DNA from: an uncultured Marinobacter sp. | GTDB lineage: Bacteria > Pseudomonadota > Gammaproteobacteria > Pseudomonadales > Oleiphilaceae | NCBI RefSeq assembly: GCF_913055835.1 | Contig: NZ_CAJXKQ010000013.1 | Span: 39,512 to 103,511 of the forward strand | DNA: 64,000 bases | Reading direction: 5' to 3' | Shown: one piece after another, positions 50,661-59,039 of the stretch | How the letters are laid out: every line of letters begins with the position of its first letter | Numbering within the stretch: position 1 is the first letter of the stretch | Made by a program: the position numbers and the translations under genes | The notes under the pieces: generated by a model | Seen by the model: the letters and a program-made list of their open reading frames with translations, nothing else | Databases searched by the model: none | Told to the model about the DNA's origin: nothing

Positions 50661-50978
50661 TCAGGCGGCGGCGCAGCCGTTGTTGCCGACAGGCGTCTTG
50701 CCCAGTACATCCTCATAGAAGAATGCCAGGGCCTGGTTGGCCTGGTTGAAACGCGCCCGGGATAACCGCATACGATCACTCAGATAGTCCAGAAATTGCT
50801 GCCGGTCTTCATTGGCCAGCGCATCCGGATCCTTGAGATCGGTGAACAGTACGAACCGGGTAATCCAGTGCAGGTAGGTCTGCTCTGAGCGTTGATTGAG
50901 CTTGTGCTTGTGAATGGCGTCCTTGATCCGTGCCACTAAGCCTGGCTGGGATTGTTCCAGCGCCTCGGTGATGTCCAT
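50661..50978 (-). CDS. Stand-alone integrase N-terminal SAM-like domain protein
   Basis: LVARIKDAIHKHKLNQRSEQTYLHWITRFVLFTDLKDPDALANEDRQQFLDYLSDRMRLSRARFNQANQALAFFYEDVLGK matches the core-binding domain of IntI/XerC-like recombinases; no catalytic domain present. Confidence 0.75.
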   Translation of the reverse strand: MDITEALEQSQPGLVARIKDAIHKHKLNQRSEQTYLHWITRFVLFTDLKDPDALANEDRQQFLDYLSDRMRLSRARFNQANQALAFFYEDVLGKTPVGNNGCAAA

Positions 50979-51068
50979 AAATAACTCTTGCTGATGAATT
51001 GGTATTGTTATTTTGGGCGCATCTTATGACAAGAGATTTACGAGCGCAAAGCTTTATTCAGGAAGATT

Positions 51069-51095
51069 GACTCTGGTCATTTTGTGACCAGAGTC
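51069..51095. other. Perfect inverted repeat (11-bp stem)
   Basis: GACTCTGGTCA-TTTTG-TGACCAGAGTC just 3' of the acyl-CoA-binding protein gene (minus strand). Confidence 0.6.
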
Positions 51096-51111
51096 CGGGC
51101 TGGAAGGCCGA

Positions 51112-51372
51112 TTATTTCAGGGCTTCGAGCTTGTCGATGTACTTTTGCATGGCGTCATCGCTGGACATGCCCTTGAGCTTCTCCCAGGCATCAAACTTTG
51201 CACGGCCGACAAAATCCATCATGCCCGGGCGCTTGCCGGACACATCCCCTTCGGTGGCCTGTTTGTAGAGCGCATAGAATTCCAGTTTCATCTCGTTGGA
51301 GGGTTTGAAGTCGCCCTCGGCGGTCTGGATGTAGTTGACAGCTTCCTCGAAGCGGGTTTTCAGGTCACTCAT
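51112..51372 (-). CDS. Acyl-CoA-binding protein
   Basis: [48 protein letters not shown] (ACBP signature). Confidence 0.94.
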   Translation of the reverse strand: MSDLKTRFEEAVNYIQTAEGDFKPSNEMKLEFYALYKQATEGDVSGKRPGMMDFVGRAKFDAWEKLKGMSSDDAMQKYIDKLEALK

Positions 51373-51649
51373 GTTGATCTCCGTATGGTTTTACTTTGGT
51401 CCTGTTTGTTGGCCGAGTATAGCCACAGCCACCGGCTCCGTCATTGACTGAATCTTTCCAGGTCATTGGCGGAAAGGGAAACCTCAGCATTCTGGCAAAA
51501 GCTTGCCCGGCTGCACATTCCGGAAAAATGCTGGCGAGTTTTTGCTTGAGAAAGGCAAATGATCTGTGTAGAGTTTTTCGCGTTGCGTGCCAGGAAGGTG
51601 CGTACAAGGGATTGGACAACTGCAAATGATTTGCACAGGGAGCAAGCGC

Positions 51650-52147
51650 ATGTCTTCAAAAGACGGTTCCGTCGCGCCTAAAGAGCGCATCAATATCAAA
51701 TACGTCCCCGCCACCGGAGATCAGCAGGCCGAAACCGAGCTGCCGCTGAAAATGTTCGTGGTTGGCGATTTCAAGGGACACGCCGAAGAAACCCCCATCG
51801 AAGATCGCAAGGCCATCTCCGTCGACAAGAACAACTTCCGTTCGGTCATGAAGGAAGCCGGCCTGACGCTTTCCACCACCGTGACCAACAAGCTGGATGA
51901 GGAAGCCGACGAGCTGCCGGTGAACCTGGAATTCCAGACCCTGGATGATTTTTCCCCGGACAGTGTCGCTCGTCAGGTTCCGGAGCTGAACAAGCTGATC
52001 GAGCTGCGGGAAGCCCTGGTGGCGCTCAAAGGCCCGCTGGGTAACGTACCGTCGTTCCGGTCCAAGCTGCAGGAACTGCTGGACAACGACGACGCCCGGG
52101 ACAAGCTGCTGGCCGAACTGGAACTGGCCACCGACAGCAACGAGTAA
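51650..52147 (+). CDS. tssB: Type VI secretion contractile sheath small subunit
   Basis: RINIKYVPATGDQQAETELPLKMFVVGDFKG...LPVNLEFQTLDDFSPDSVARQVPEL. Confidence 0.95.
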   Translation: MSSKDGSVAPKERINIKYVPATGDQQAETELPLKMFVVGDFKGHAEETPIEDRKAISVDKNNFRSVMKEAGLTLSTTVTNKLDEEADELPVNLEFQTLDDFSPDSVARQVPELNKLIELREALVALKGPLGNVPSFRSKLQELLDNDDARDKLLAELELATDSNE

Positions 52148-52201
52148 GCGAACGCACGCTCACTCTCCTATTTTCATCAAAACGTACTGAAGGGATGTGG
52201 T

Positions 52202-53683
52202 ATGTCTGATACTGCTGTGCAGCAATCTGCTGCCTCCGAATCCGTTGCAGAAGGCTCTCTGCTCGACCAGGTCATGGCCAACAGCCGCATGGCGCCGGCG
52301 GATGAGGGTTACGATGTTGCCCGCAAGGGCGTGGCAACGTTTATTGCCAACCTGCTGAAAAGCGACGAAAAAGGCCAGCCGGTCAACAAGGCCCTGGTGG
52401 ACCAGATGGTGGTGGAGCTGGATCGCAAGATCAGCGCCCAGATGGATGAAATCCTGCACGCGCCCAAGCTACAGGAGCTGGAATCCTCCTGGCGCGGCCT
52501 GAAGTTGATGGTCGATCGCACCGACTTCCGCGAAAACATCAAGGTGGATATCCTCCACGCCACCAAGACCGAACTGTTGGAAGACTTCGAATTTGCGCCG
52601 GATGTCACCCAGACCGGCTTCTACAAGCACATCTACTCCACCGAATACGGCCAGTTCGGCGGTGAGCCGGTGGGTGCGGTAGTGGGCAACTACGCCTTCA
52701 CCCCGTCCACGCCCGACATGAAGCTGCTGCAGTACGTGTCGTCGGTCGGCGCCATGGCCCATGCTCCGTTCCTGTCCTCCGTGGCACCGTCGTTCTTTGG
52801 CGTCGACAGCTACCAGGAACTGCCGGCCATCAAGGAACTGAAGGCCGTGTTCGAGGGCCCGAAATACGCCAAGTGGCGGTCCCTGCGGGAATCTGAAGAC
52901 GCCCGCTACCTGGGCCTGACGTCTCCGCGCTTCCTGTTGCGGGTGCCCTACGACCCCACCGAAAACCCGGTGCGCAGCTTCAACTACAAGGAAGACGTGT
53001 CTGGCGATCACGAGCATTACCTGTGGGGCAACACCGCGTATCTGCTGGCCACGCGCCTGACCGAGAGCTTTGCCAAGTACCGCTGGTGCCCGAATATCAT
53101 CGGCCCTCAGAGCGGCGGCGCGGTGGAGGACCTGCCGGTGCATCTGTTCGAATCCTTCGGCCAGCTGGAAGCCAAGATTCCGACCGAAGTGCTGATCACC
53201 GATCGTCGCGAATACGAAATGGCCGACGAGGGTTTCATCGCCCTGACCATGCGCAAGGGCAGCGACAACGCCGCGTTCTTCTCCGCCAACTCGGTGCAAA
53301 AACCCAAGCAGTTCCCCAACACCAAGGAAGGCAAGGAAGCGGAAACCAACTACAAGCTGGGTACCCAGCTGCCCTACATGATGATCGTTAACCGCCTGGC
53401 CCACTACATCAAGGTACTGCAGCGGGAACAGATCGGCTCCTGGAAAGAACGCCAGGATCTGGAACGGGAACTGAACACCTGGATTCGCCAGTACGTGGCC
53501 GACCAGGAAAACCCGCCCGCAGAAGTCCGCAGCCGTCGGCCCTTGCGCGCGGCTCAGGTCACCGTCTCTGACGTGGAAGGCGATCCGGGCTGGTACCAGG
53601 TGTCCCTGGCGGTGCGTCCGCACTTCAAGTACATGGGTGCCAACTTCGAACTGTCACTGGTTGGCCGGCTGGACAAGGACTGA
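52202..53683 (+). CDS. tssC: Type VI secretion contractile sheath large subunit
   Basis: ILHAPKLQELESSWRGLKLMVDRTDF...ENPPAEVRSRRPLRAAQVTVSDVEGDPGWY. Confidence 0.97.
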   Translation: MSDTAVQQSAASESVAEGSLLDQVMANSRMAPADEGYDVARKGVATFIANLLKSDEKGQPVNKALVDQMVVELDRKISAQMDEILHAPKLQELESSWRGLKLMVDRTDFRENIKVDILHATKTELLEDFEFAPDVTQTGFYKHIYSTEYGQFGGEPVGAVVGNYAFTPSTPDMKLLQYVSSVGAMAHAPFLSSVAPSFFGVDSYQELPAIKELKAVFEGPKYAKWRSLRESEDARYLGLTSPRFLLRVPYDPTENPVRSFNYKEDVSGDHEHYLWGNTAYLLATRLTESFAKYRWCPNIIGPQSGGAVEDLPVHLFESFGQLEAKIPTEVLITDRREYEMADEGFIALTMRKGSDNAAFFSANSVQKPKQFPNTKEGKEAETNYKLGTQLPYMMIVNRLAHYIKVLQREQIGSWKERQDLERELNTWIRQYVADQENPPAEVRSRRPLRAAQVTVSDVEGDPGWYQVSLAVRPHFKYMGANFELSLVGRLDKD

Positions 53684-53686
53684 TCC

Positions 53687-54127
53687 GTGTTCCAGCACCC
53701 GGCCAGCGACGGATCGCAGGCCGGCACCGGCAGCCTGTTCGAACGACTGGAGCAGGCGGCTGAACCGGCCGGCCAGAGTATGGGAGAAGTAACCCACGTG
53801 GTTGAGTCCATCAAGCGCCACCTGGTGCGCCTGCTGAATGCCCACCCGGGCAACAGCGCCAGCGTACCGGACCTGGGGTTACTGGATTTCAACGACGCCA
53901 CCCTCGGCACCCACGATCTGAGCGTCCAGATCCGAGGCGCGATCCGGCAGTGCATCGAGAAGTTCGAACCCAGGGTGAAGCGGGTTGATGTGGTCAATCT
54001 GCCCCAGGGACCCGATCCGCTGCAGCTGCGGTTTCAGGTGACGGTCTATCTGAACGTCGGTTCGAAAGACGACAAAACAACCATAGATTTGGTTCTGGAT
54101 GACAAGCGGTATTACCGCGTGATTTAG
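53687..54127 (+). CDS. tssE: Type VI secretion baseplate subunit TssE (gp25-like)
   Basis: GTG start; IKRHLVRLLNAHPGNSASVPDLGLLDFND; gene order. Confidence 0.92.
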   Translation: MFQHPASDGSQAGTGSLFERLEQAAEPAGQSMGEVTHVVESIKRHLVRLLNAHPGNSASVPDLGLLDFNDATLGTHDLSVQIRGAIRQCIEKFEPRVKRVDVVNLPQGPDPLQLRFQVTVYLNVGSKDDKTTIDLVLDDKRYYRVI

Positions 54128-54139
54128 ACAGCAGGGAAA

Positions 54140-54231
54140 GGAGGGGGTGGCGACACTTTTCTTCTGGGAAAAAACAACTCGCTTCGCTCAGACATCTTTT
54201 TTCCCGCCAGAAAAGCATCCCCACCCCCTCC
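54140..54231. repeat. Long imperfect inverted repeat between tssE and tssF
   Basis: 35-nt arms GGAGGGGGTGGCGACACTTTTCTTCTGGGAAAAAA / TTTTTTCCCGCCAGAAAAGCATCCCCACCCCCTCC, 6 differences; loop caactcgcttcgctcagacatc. Confidence 0.85.
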
Positions 54232-54280
54232 GGCAGACCTGAGTGCTAATTGCTCTGGGCTGTTTTGAAGGCAAGGATGA

Positions 54281-54395
54281 GAGCAGGGGTGTGGTTGATC
54301 TTTCCAAAAGTGTGCGGAGCCATGGATGGCGGAGCCCAAGCGTCCCATGGACGGGCTTGAAGCGTCTTTTGGAAAGATCAACCACGCCCCTGCTC
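54281..54395 (+). repeat. Long-hairpin dispersed repeat, copy 2
   Basis: 30-nt arms GAGCAGGGGTGTGGTTGATCTTTCCAAAAG (54281-54310) and CTTTTGGAAAGATCAACCACGCCCCTGCTC (54366-54395), 29/30 plus one G-T wobble; 55-nt loop shares GTGCGGAGCCATGGATGGCGGAGCC with copy 1. Confidence 0.92.
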
Positions 54396-54419
54396 GGAGC
54401 CAGACAAGGTGCAGTAACG

Positions 54420-56192
54420 ATGAAGTTAAATCGATTTTACAGGGACGAGTTGAGTTTTCTCAGGCTCCAGGGCCGGGAATTCGCGGATGCCCATCCTCAG
54501 CTGACCCGGTTTTTGTCCGAGCAGAGCACCGATCCGGATGTTGAACGGCTGCTGGAAGGCTTTGCGTTTCTCACCGGAAAACTCCGCGAAAAAGTCGAAG
54601 ACGAGTTCCCGGAAATCACCCATTCGCTGCTGAACATGCTGTGGCCAAATTACCTTCGACCAGTGCCCAGTTGCACCATCATGCGTTTCGACCCGCAACT
54701 GCATGCCATCAGCGAACGCCAGCGGGTGGACCGACACACTGAAATCAAAAGCCGGCCCCTGGGCGACACCATGCGCCAGACCCAGTGCCGGTTCCGCACC
54801 TGCCGGGCGGTGGACGTTTACCCGGTCAGCGTCGCTGCGGCCCACGCGGAACACTCGCGGGAAGTCTCATCCGTGACCGTGGACCTGGCCCTGCATACGG
54901 ATCAGCCGCTGTCGTCTCTCGGCATGGGCAGTTTGCGGTTTTATCTCGGTGGCGAAAGCCACATTGCCGAGACGCTGTTCCTGTGGCTCAACCATTACCT
55001 GGAACGCATCGATCTGGTGGTGGGCGACGCTGTTTACCGCCTACCTGCCTCACTGTTGCAGCCGGTGGGTTTTGGCAACGACGAGGCTCTGCTGCCGTAC
55101 CCAAAGAACGCCTACCCCGGCTACCGCATCCTGCAGGAATACCTCAGCTTCCCGGAAGCCTTCCGTTTCGTGGACATCCACGGCCTGGCCCGCCGGCTGC
55201 CGGCGGTGCAGGCGGACGAAATCAGCCTGCGTTTTCATTTCAGCCGGATATTGCCGCCGGATGTGAAAGTGCGGGAGGACAATTTCCAACTCTACTGCAC
55301 CCCGGCGGTGAACCTGTTCACCCACGAGGGCGAGCCAGTGGATCTGAACGGTCGCCAGACCGAATACCGGATTTCGCCGTCCAGCCGCTCGCCGGATCAT
55401 TTTGAAGTATTCAGCATCGAGCAGGTGGAAGGCTGGCTGGAGGGCCGGTCAGGGCGCGGTGAGCCCCGGATCTACACCGCGTTTGAAAGTTTCCAGCATG
55501 AAGTGGAACGGGACCGCGGGCGCACCGCCCTTTACTACCGGATCCGCGCCCGAGACAGCGTTCGTGGGGATGGCTTTGACCATTACATATCGTTCGTCCG
55601 GGGCGACGAGTCTGAATGCCTTAACCGGCAGGAGGCGATCTCCCTCACCCTCACCTGCACCAACCGCCAGCTCCCCAGCCAGCTGGCGGTGGGCGAAATC
55701 TGCATGGCCACCGAGAGCACGCCGGCGTTTGCCACCTTCAGTAACATTACCCGGCCCACTGCGACCCTGCGGCCAACTCTGGATGGCAGCCTGTTGTGGA
55801 CGCTGATCTCGAATCTGTCCCTCAATTACCTGTCCATGCTGGACGTGGATGCGCTGCGAACAGTGCTTCGAGTCTATGATTTCCGGGCCCTGGTGGACCG
55901 CCAGGCGGAGCGGGTGTCCCAGAAACGACTGGCTGGTATTACCGGTATCGAGACGGCTCCGGTTGACCGGATGGTCAGGGGCCTGCCGGTGCGGGGGATT
56001 CGCTCGGTACTGAAACTGGACCAGCAGGCCTTTGCATCAGAAGGCGATCTCTACCTGTTCGGTACGGTTCTCAGCCAGTTCTTTGCTCTTTATGCCAGTA
56101 TCAACGCATTTCACCAACTGGAAGTGGTGAACACCGATAACCAGGAACGGTACACATGGACGTTACAGCAAGGTCAGCAGCCGCTGATGTAG
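54420..56192 (+). CDS. tssF: Type VI secretion baseplate subunit TssF
   Basis: MKLNRFYRDELSFLRLQGREFADAHPQLTRFL...DPDVERLLEGFAFLTGKLREKVEDEFPE; the ATG at 54420 is chosen because the upstream ORF extension is hairpin-repeat sequence. Confidence 0.95.
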   Translation: MKLNRFYRDELSFLRLQGREFADAHPQLTRFLSEQSTDPDVERLLEGFAFLTGKLREKVEDEFPEITHSLLNMLWPNYLRPVPSCTIMRFDPQLHAISERQRVDRHTEIKSRPLGDTMRQTQCRFRTCRAVDVYPVSVAAAHAEHSREVSSVTVDLALHTDQPLSSLGMGSLRFYLGGESHIAETLFLWLNHYLERIDLVVGDAVYRLPASLLQPVGFGNDEALLPYPKNAYPGYRILQEYLSFPEAFRFVDIHGLARRLPAVQADEISLRFHFSRILPPDVKVREDNFQLYCTPAVNLFTHEGEPVDLNGRQTEYRISPSSRSPDHFEVFSIEQVEGWLEGRSGRGEPRIYTAFESFQHEVERDRGRTALYYRIRARDSVRGDGFDHYISFVRGDESECLNRQEAISLTLTCTNRQLPSQLAVGEICMATESTPAFATFSNITRPTATLRPTLDGSLLWTLISNLSLNYLSMLDVDALRTVLRVYDFRALVDRQAERVSQKRLAGITGIETAPVDRMVRGLPVRGIRSVLKLDQQAFASEGDLYLFGTVLSQFFALYASINAFHQLEVVNTDNQERYTWTLQQGQQPLM

Positions 56193-57172
56193 CCGAGCTG
56201 CAACCCGTTCTGGGTAATGCGCGGCGATACAGTTTTTTCCAGCTGGTGGACTTGATTCACCGGCACCACGGGGACGACCTGGAGCGCACCGCCGATGACC
56301 AGCCCCGGCAGGAGCGGATCCGGTTTTCGGCGTCTGCCGGCCTGGGGTTTCCCGGCAGCGACGTGGTCTCGGCGCTGTCGCCGGAACATGAACACGCCCC
56401 GTACCAGATGGAAGTCAGCTTTCTGGGGTTGCACGGATCGCAGTCGCCGCTGCCGGGCTATTACCTGGAGGATCTGGCCTGGGAAGCGGGCCAGAATCTG
56501 GGTATCCGCCGGCATTTTCTGGATTTTTTCAATCATCGCCTGGTTACGCTGTTCCACCGGGCGTGGCGCAAGTATCGCTATTACGTTCGGTTTCAACCCG
56601 GTGCCTCGGACGGCTTTTCAGAGCTGATCTTTGCCCTGATCGGGCTTGGCGACAGCCGGTTGCGGGAGGCGACACCGGTTAACTGGTCAAAGATGCTGGC
56701 CTATTCCGGCCTGATGGCCGGTCGCAGCCGGTCGCCGGAGGTAGTGAGCGGCATCGTTGCCCATTGCTTCGATCTGGAGGATGTCAGTATTGAACAGTGG
56801 GTTCTGCGTAAGGTGGCTATCGCCGATGATCAACAGACCCGACTGGGCCAGACCAACGCCTGTCTGGGCAGCGACACACTGGTGGGATCGGCCATCCGGG
56901 ATCGCAGTGGCAAATTCGTACTCCGGTTGCGGAATCTCAGTCGACAGCGCTTTGCGGATTTCCTGCCCAATGGCCAGGACCACCAGCGCCTGGTCAAACT
57001 GGTGGAGTTCGCTACACGGGAGCAACTGGCCTACGACCTGGAGCTTCAAATGCGTCCGAAGGACATCCGCCCCATGCAGTTGGGGGAAGATGTGCGGCTT
57101 GGCTGGAATTCCTTCGTGACCCCGGAAAAGGCCCGGCGCCGACCGGCGGTCCGGATTCAGATTCGCCGGTAA
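56156..57172 (+). CDS. tssG: Type VI secretion baseplate subunit TssG
   Basis: YSFFQLVDLIHRHHGDD...RIRFSASAGLGFPGSDV...FLGLHGSQSPLPGYYLEDL. Confidence 0.93.
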   Translation: MDVTARSAAADVAELQPVLGNARRYSFFQLVDLIHRHHGDDLERTADDQPRQERIRFSASAGLGFPGSDVVSALSPEHEHAPYQMEVSFLGLHGSQSPLPGYYLEDLAWEAGQNLGIRRHFLDFFNHRLVTLFHRAWRKYRYYVRFQPGASDGFSELIFALIGLGDSRLREATPVNWSKMLAYSGLMAGRSRSPEVVSGIVAHCFDLEDVSIEQWVLRKVAIADDQQTRLGQTNACLGSDTLVGSAIRDRSGKFVLRLRNLSRQRFADFLPNGQDHQRLVKLVEFATREQLAYDLELQMRPKDIRPMQLGEDVRLGWNSFVTPEKARRRPAVRIQIRR

Positions 57173-57192
57173 ACCCGGCAGGGAAGGCATTC

Positions 57193-58509
57193 ATGGATGA
57201 ACAACAGGCTGCGGGCCTCAAGCTGACAGTCACCAATCCGACCGTTGCCGGCGGTGGAGCAACCATCGAGCATTGTTTCAGCGCTCGCGGTGGCTCTATC
57301 GGTACAGCGGCCAGTGATACCTGGCGGTTATCCTCCCAGCGAACGGGAGCGGTTCCCGGTCACGCGGAGATCCGTTTTCTGGATGGCGGCTTCTGCCTGA
57401 TTGATCGCAGTGGCCGGACCTACATCAATAGCGCAAGTCAGCCTGTGGGCAGGGGCCGTCGGGCACGCCTGAAACATGGAGACGTCGTCAGTATCGGTCG
57501 CTATCAGCTTCGTGCGGAGTTGGCCGAGGCTGTTGGCGAACCGTTGCTTGAGAGCGGTGAAGCAGAGCGGGCCGGGCAACTGATCAATGTCTATGAAGGG
57601 CCGCTGGTGCGGGCCGAGGACTCAACCAGCCAGACCGAGAACCCGGAGCCGCTGCAAAATTTTGCCCCGGTAGCCGGGGAGGCGGCCAGTGATGACCCAT
57701 TGGCACCGTGGACCGATCAGCCGGAAGAACAAACGTCGGACACCGACGCGCTGATGGTGAGTGAAACCTCCTGGCGAGCTGCTGGAAGGGAGGTTTCGGA
57801 TGAGTACCGTGAAAACCGCGATGTAGCGATGGGCCTGCCCGTTCGCAAAGGAGAAAAAGACAGGATGTCTGAGATTACAAAGAGTACTGATCGCCGGGAG
57901 GCTTCAGACCAGAGCAGCAAACACATCAGTGGTGCCCCCCTGTTGCGGGGTATGGAAGCCGGGCTGGACTTTGCCGACAGCGATGAGATGCGCCTGTTCC
58001 TGGAGGAAGCGGGGCAGACTCTGAAGGCGACCGTGGAGGGTTTGTTGGCTCTGCACCAGGGCGAAGACAGCAGACATCAGGCGCTGCGAACCCGTTTGCA
58101 ACCCATTGAGGATAATCCACTGCGGTTGGGTGAGGGGTATGAAGACACGGTGCAGACCCTGTTCGCCAGCCACCGTAGCCCGGTTCACCTCTCGGCGCCG
58201 GCAGCGGTACGGGAGAGTCTGCAGAGCCTCAATCACCACCAGCAGGCAACCCGTGAGGCTATCAGCGAGGCACTGGAGGCCATCCTGCATGCTTTTTCGC
58301 CCGAGGCCTTGCTGCGTCGTTTCCATGGTTACCGACGGGGACTGCGCCAGAACGAGGACGAGGGACGCTGGGCATGGGATATGTACCAGCATTATTACCG
58401 GGAATTGAAATCCAGCCGTCAGCAGGGATTCGAGCGTCTGTTCCAGGAAGTGTTCGAACAGGCCTACGACCAGAACCTGCGCCAACTACAGAGGGAGAAC
58501 CCGTTGTGA
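57193..58509 (+). CDS. tagH: Type VI secretion-associated FHA domain protein
   Basis: N-terminal FHA-like region (AEIRFLDGGFCLIDRSGRTYINSASQPVGRGRRARLKHGDVVSIGRYQLR); C-terminal TagH-type region; located between tssG and tssJ. Confidence 0.82.
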   Translation: MDEQQAAGLKLTVTNPTVAGGGATIEHCFSARGGSIGTAASDTWRLSSQRTGAVPGHAEIRFLDGGFCLIDRSGRTYINSASQPVGRGRRARLKHGDVVSIGRYQLRAELAEAVGEPLLESGEAERAGQLINVYEGPLVRAEDSTSQTENPEPLQNFAPVAGEAASDDPLAPWTDQPEEQTSDTDALMVSETSWRAAGREVSDEYRENRDVAMGLPVRKGEKDRMSEITKSTDRREASDQSSKHISGAPLLRGMEAGLDFADSDEMRLFLEEAGQTLKATVEGLLALHQGEDSRHQALRTRLQPIEDNPLRLGEGYEDTVQTLFASHRSPVHLSAPAAVRESLQSLNHHQQATREAISEALEAILHAFSPEALLRRFHGYRRGLRQNEDEGRWAWDMYQHYYRELKSSRQQGFERLFQEVFEQAYDQNLRQLQRENPL

Positions 58510-59039
58510 AGACCTGCAAATGGAGTTTGCTGGCCATCGTATTCGTGCTTGCCGGATGCAGCACCCCCTATAACGCGGTCACCAAAACCGCAAAAGTGCT
58601 CTGGGACCCGGATATCCCGGTGGGATACCCGGAGGATCTGCCCAGCCGGGTTGGTCTGACCATGGTGGCCGAACCGGATGTAAACCCGAATGAATCCCTG
58701 GCACCCACGCCCATTGCGTTTCAGATCATCGAGATGCGGGACAGCTCACTGTTGATGGCCGGGGATTTCGACCAGCTACTGAGTGACCTGGAGGCGTCAC
58801 TGGGCCAGAACTATGTGGACCACAGCGATTACTCCCTGGTGCCGGGCCAGTTCAAGTTCATCGAACCTTTCGAGATTGGCGATGATACCCGATTTATCGG
58901 CGTGATCGCCTTTTACGCCTACCCCAACCTGTCCCAGTGGAAGAAGGTGGTAAAGGTGGATCCAATCGGCGGCCGCTACAACCTGCTGGTGAATCTGCGG
59001 GAGCGGGAAGTTCAACTCAAGCATTCGGATGACACCTGA
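58506..59039 (+). CDS. tssJ: Type VI secretion lipoprotein TssJ
   Basis: GTG start overlapping the tagH stop; lipobox VFVLAGCS; gene order before tssK. Confidence 0.88.
   Translation: MKTCKWSLLAIVFVLAGCSTPYNAVTKTAKVLWDPDIPVGYPEDLPSRVGLTMVAEPDVNPNESLAPTPIAFQIIEMRDSSLLMAGDFDQLLSDLEASLGQNYVDHSDYSLVPGQFKFIEPFEIGDDTRFIGVIAFYAYPNLSQWKKVVKVDPIGGRYNLLVNLREREVQLKHSDDT

Noticed and set aside
51494-51508. Possible sigma-54 promoter (TGGCAAAAGCTTGCC) upstream of tssB
   Set aside because: Spacing between the GG and GC elements is one base short of the -24/-12 consensus and it lies about 150 bp upstream; not enough support.
54243-54419. 59-codon upstream extension of tssF, and small ORFs at 53994-54544 with shared peptides such as VRSHGWRS
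   Set aside because: These are translations of the hairpin repeats. The shared peptide SKTVRSHGWRS (also in the 43940-44986 minus ORF) reflects repeat DNA, not protein homology.
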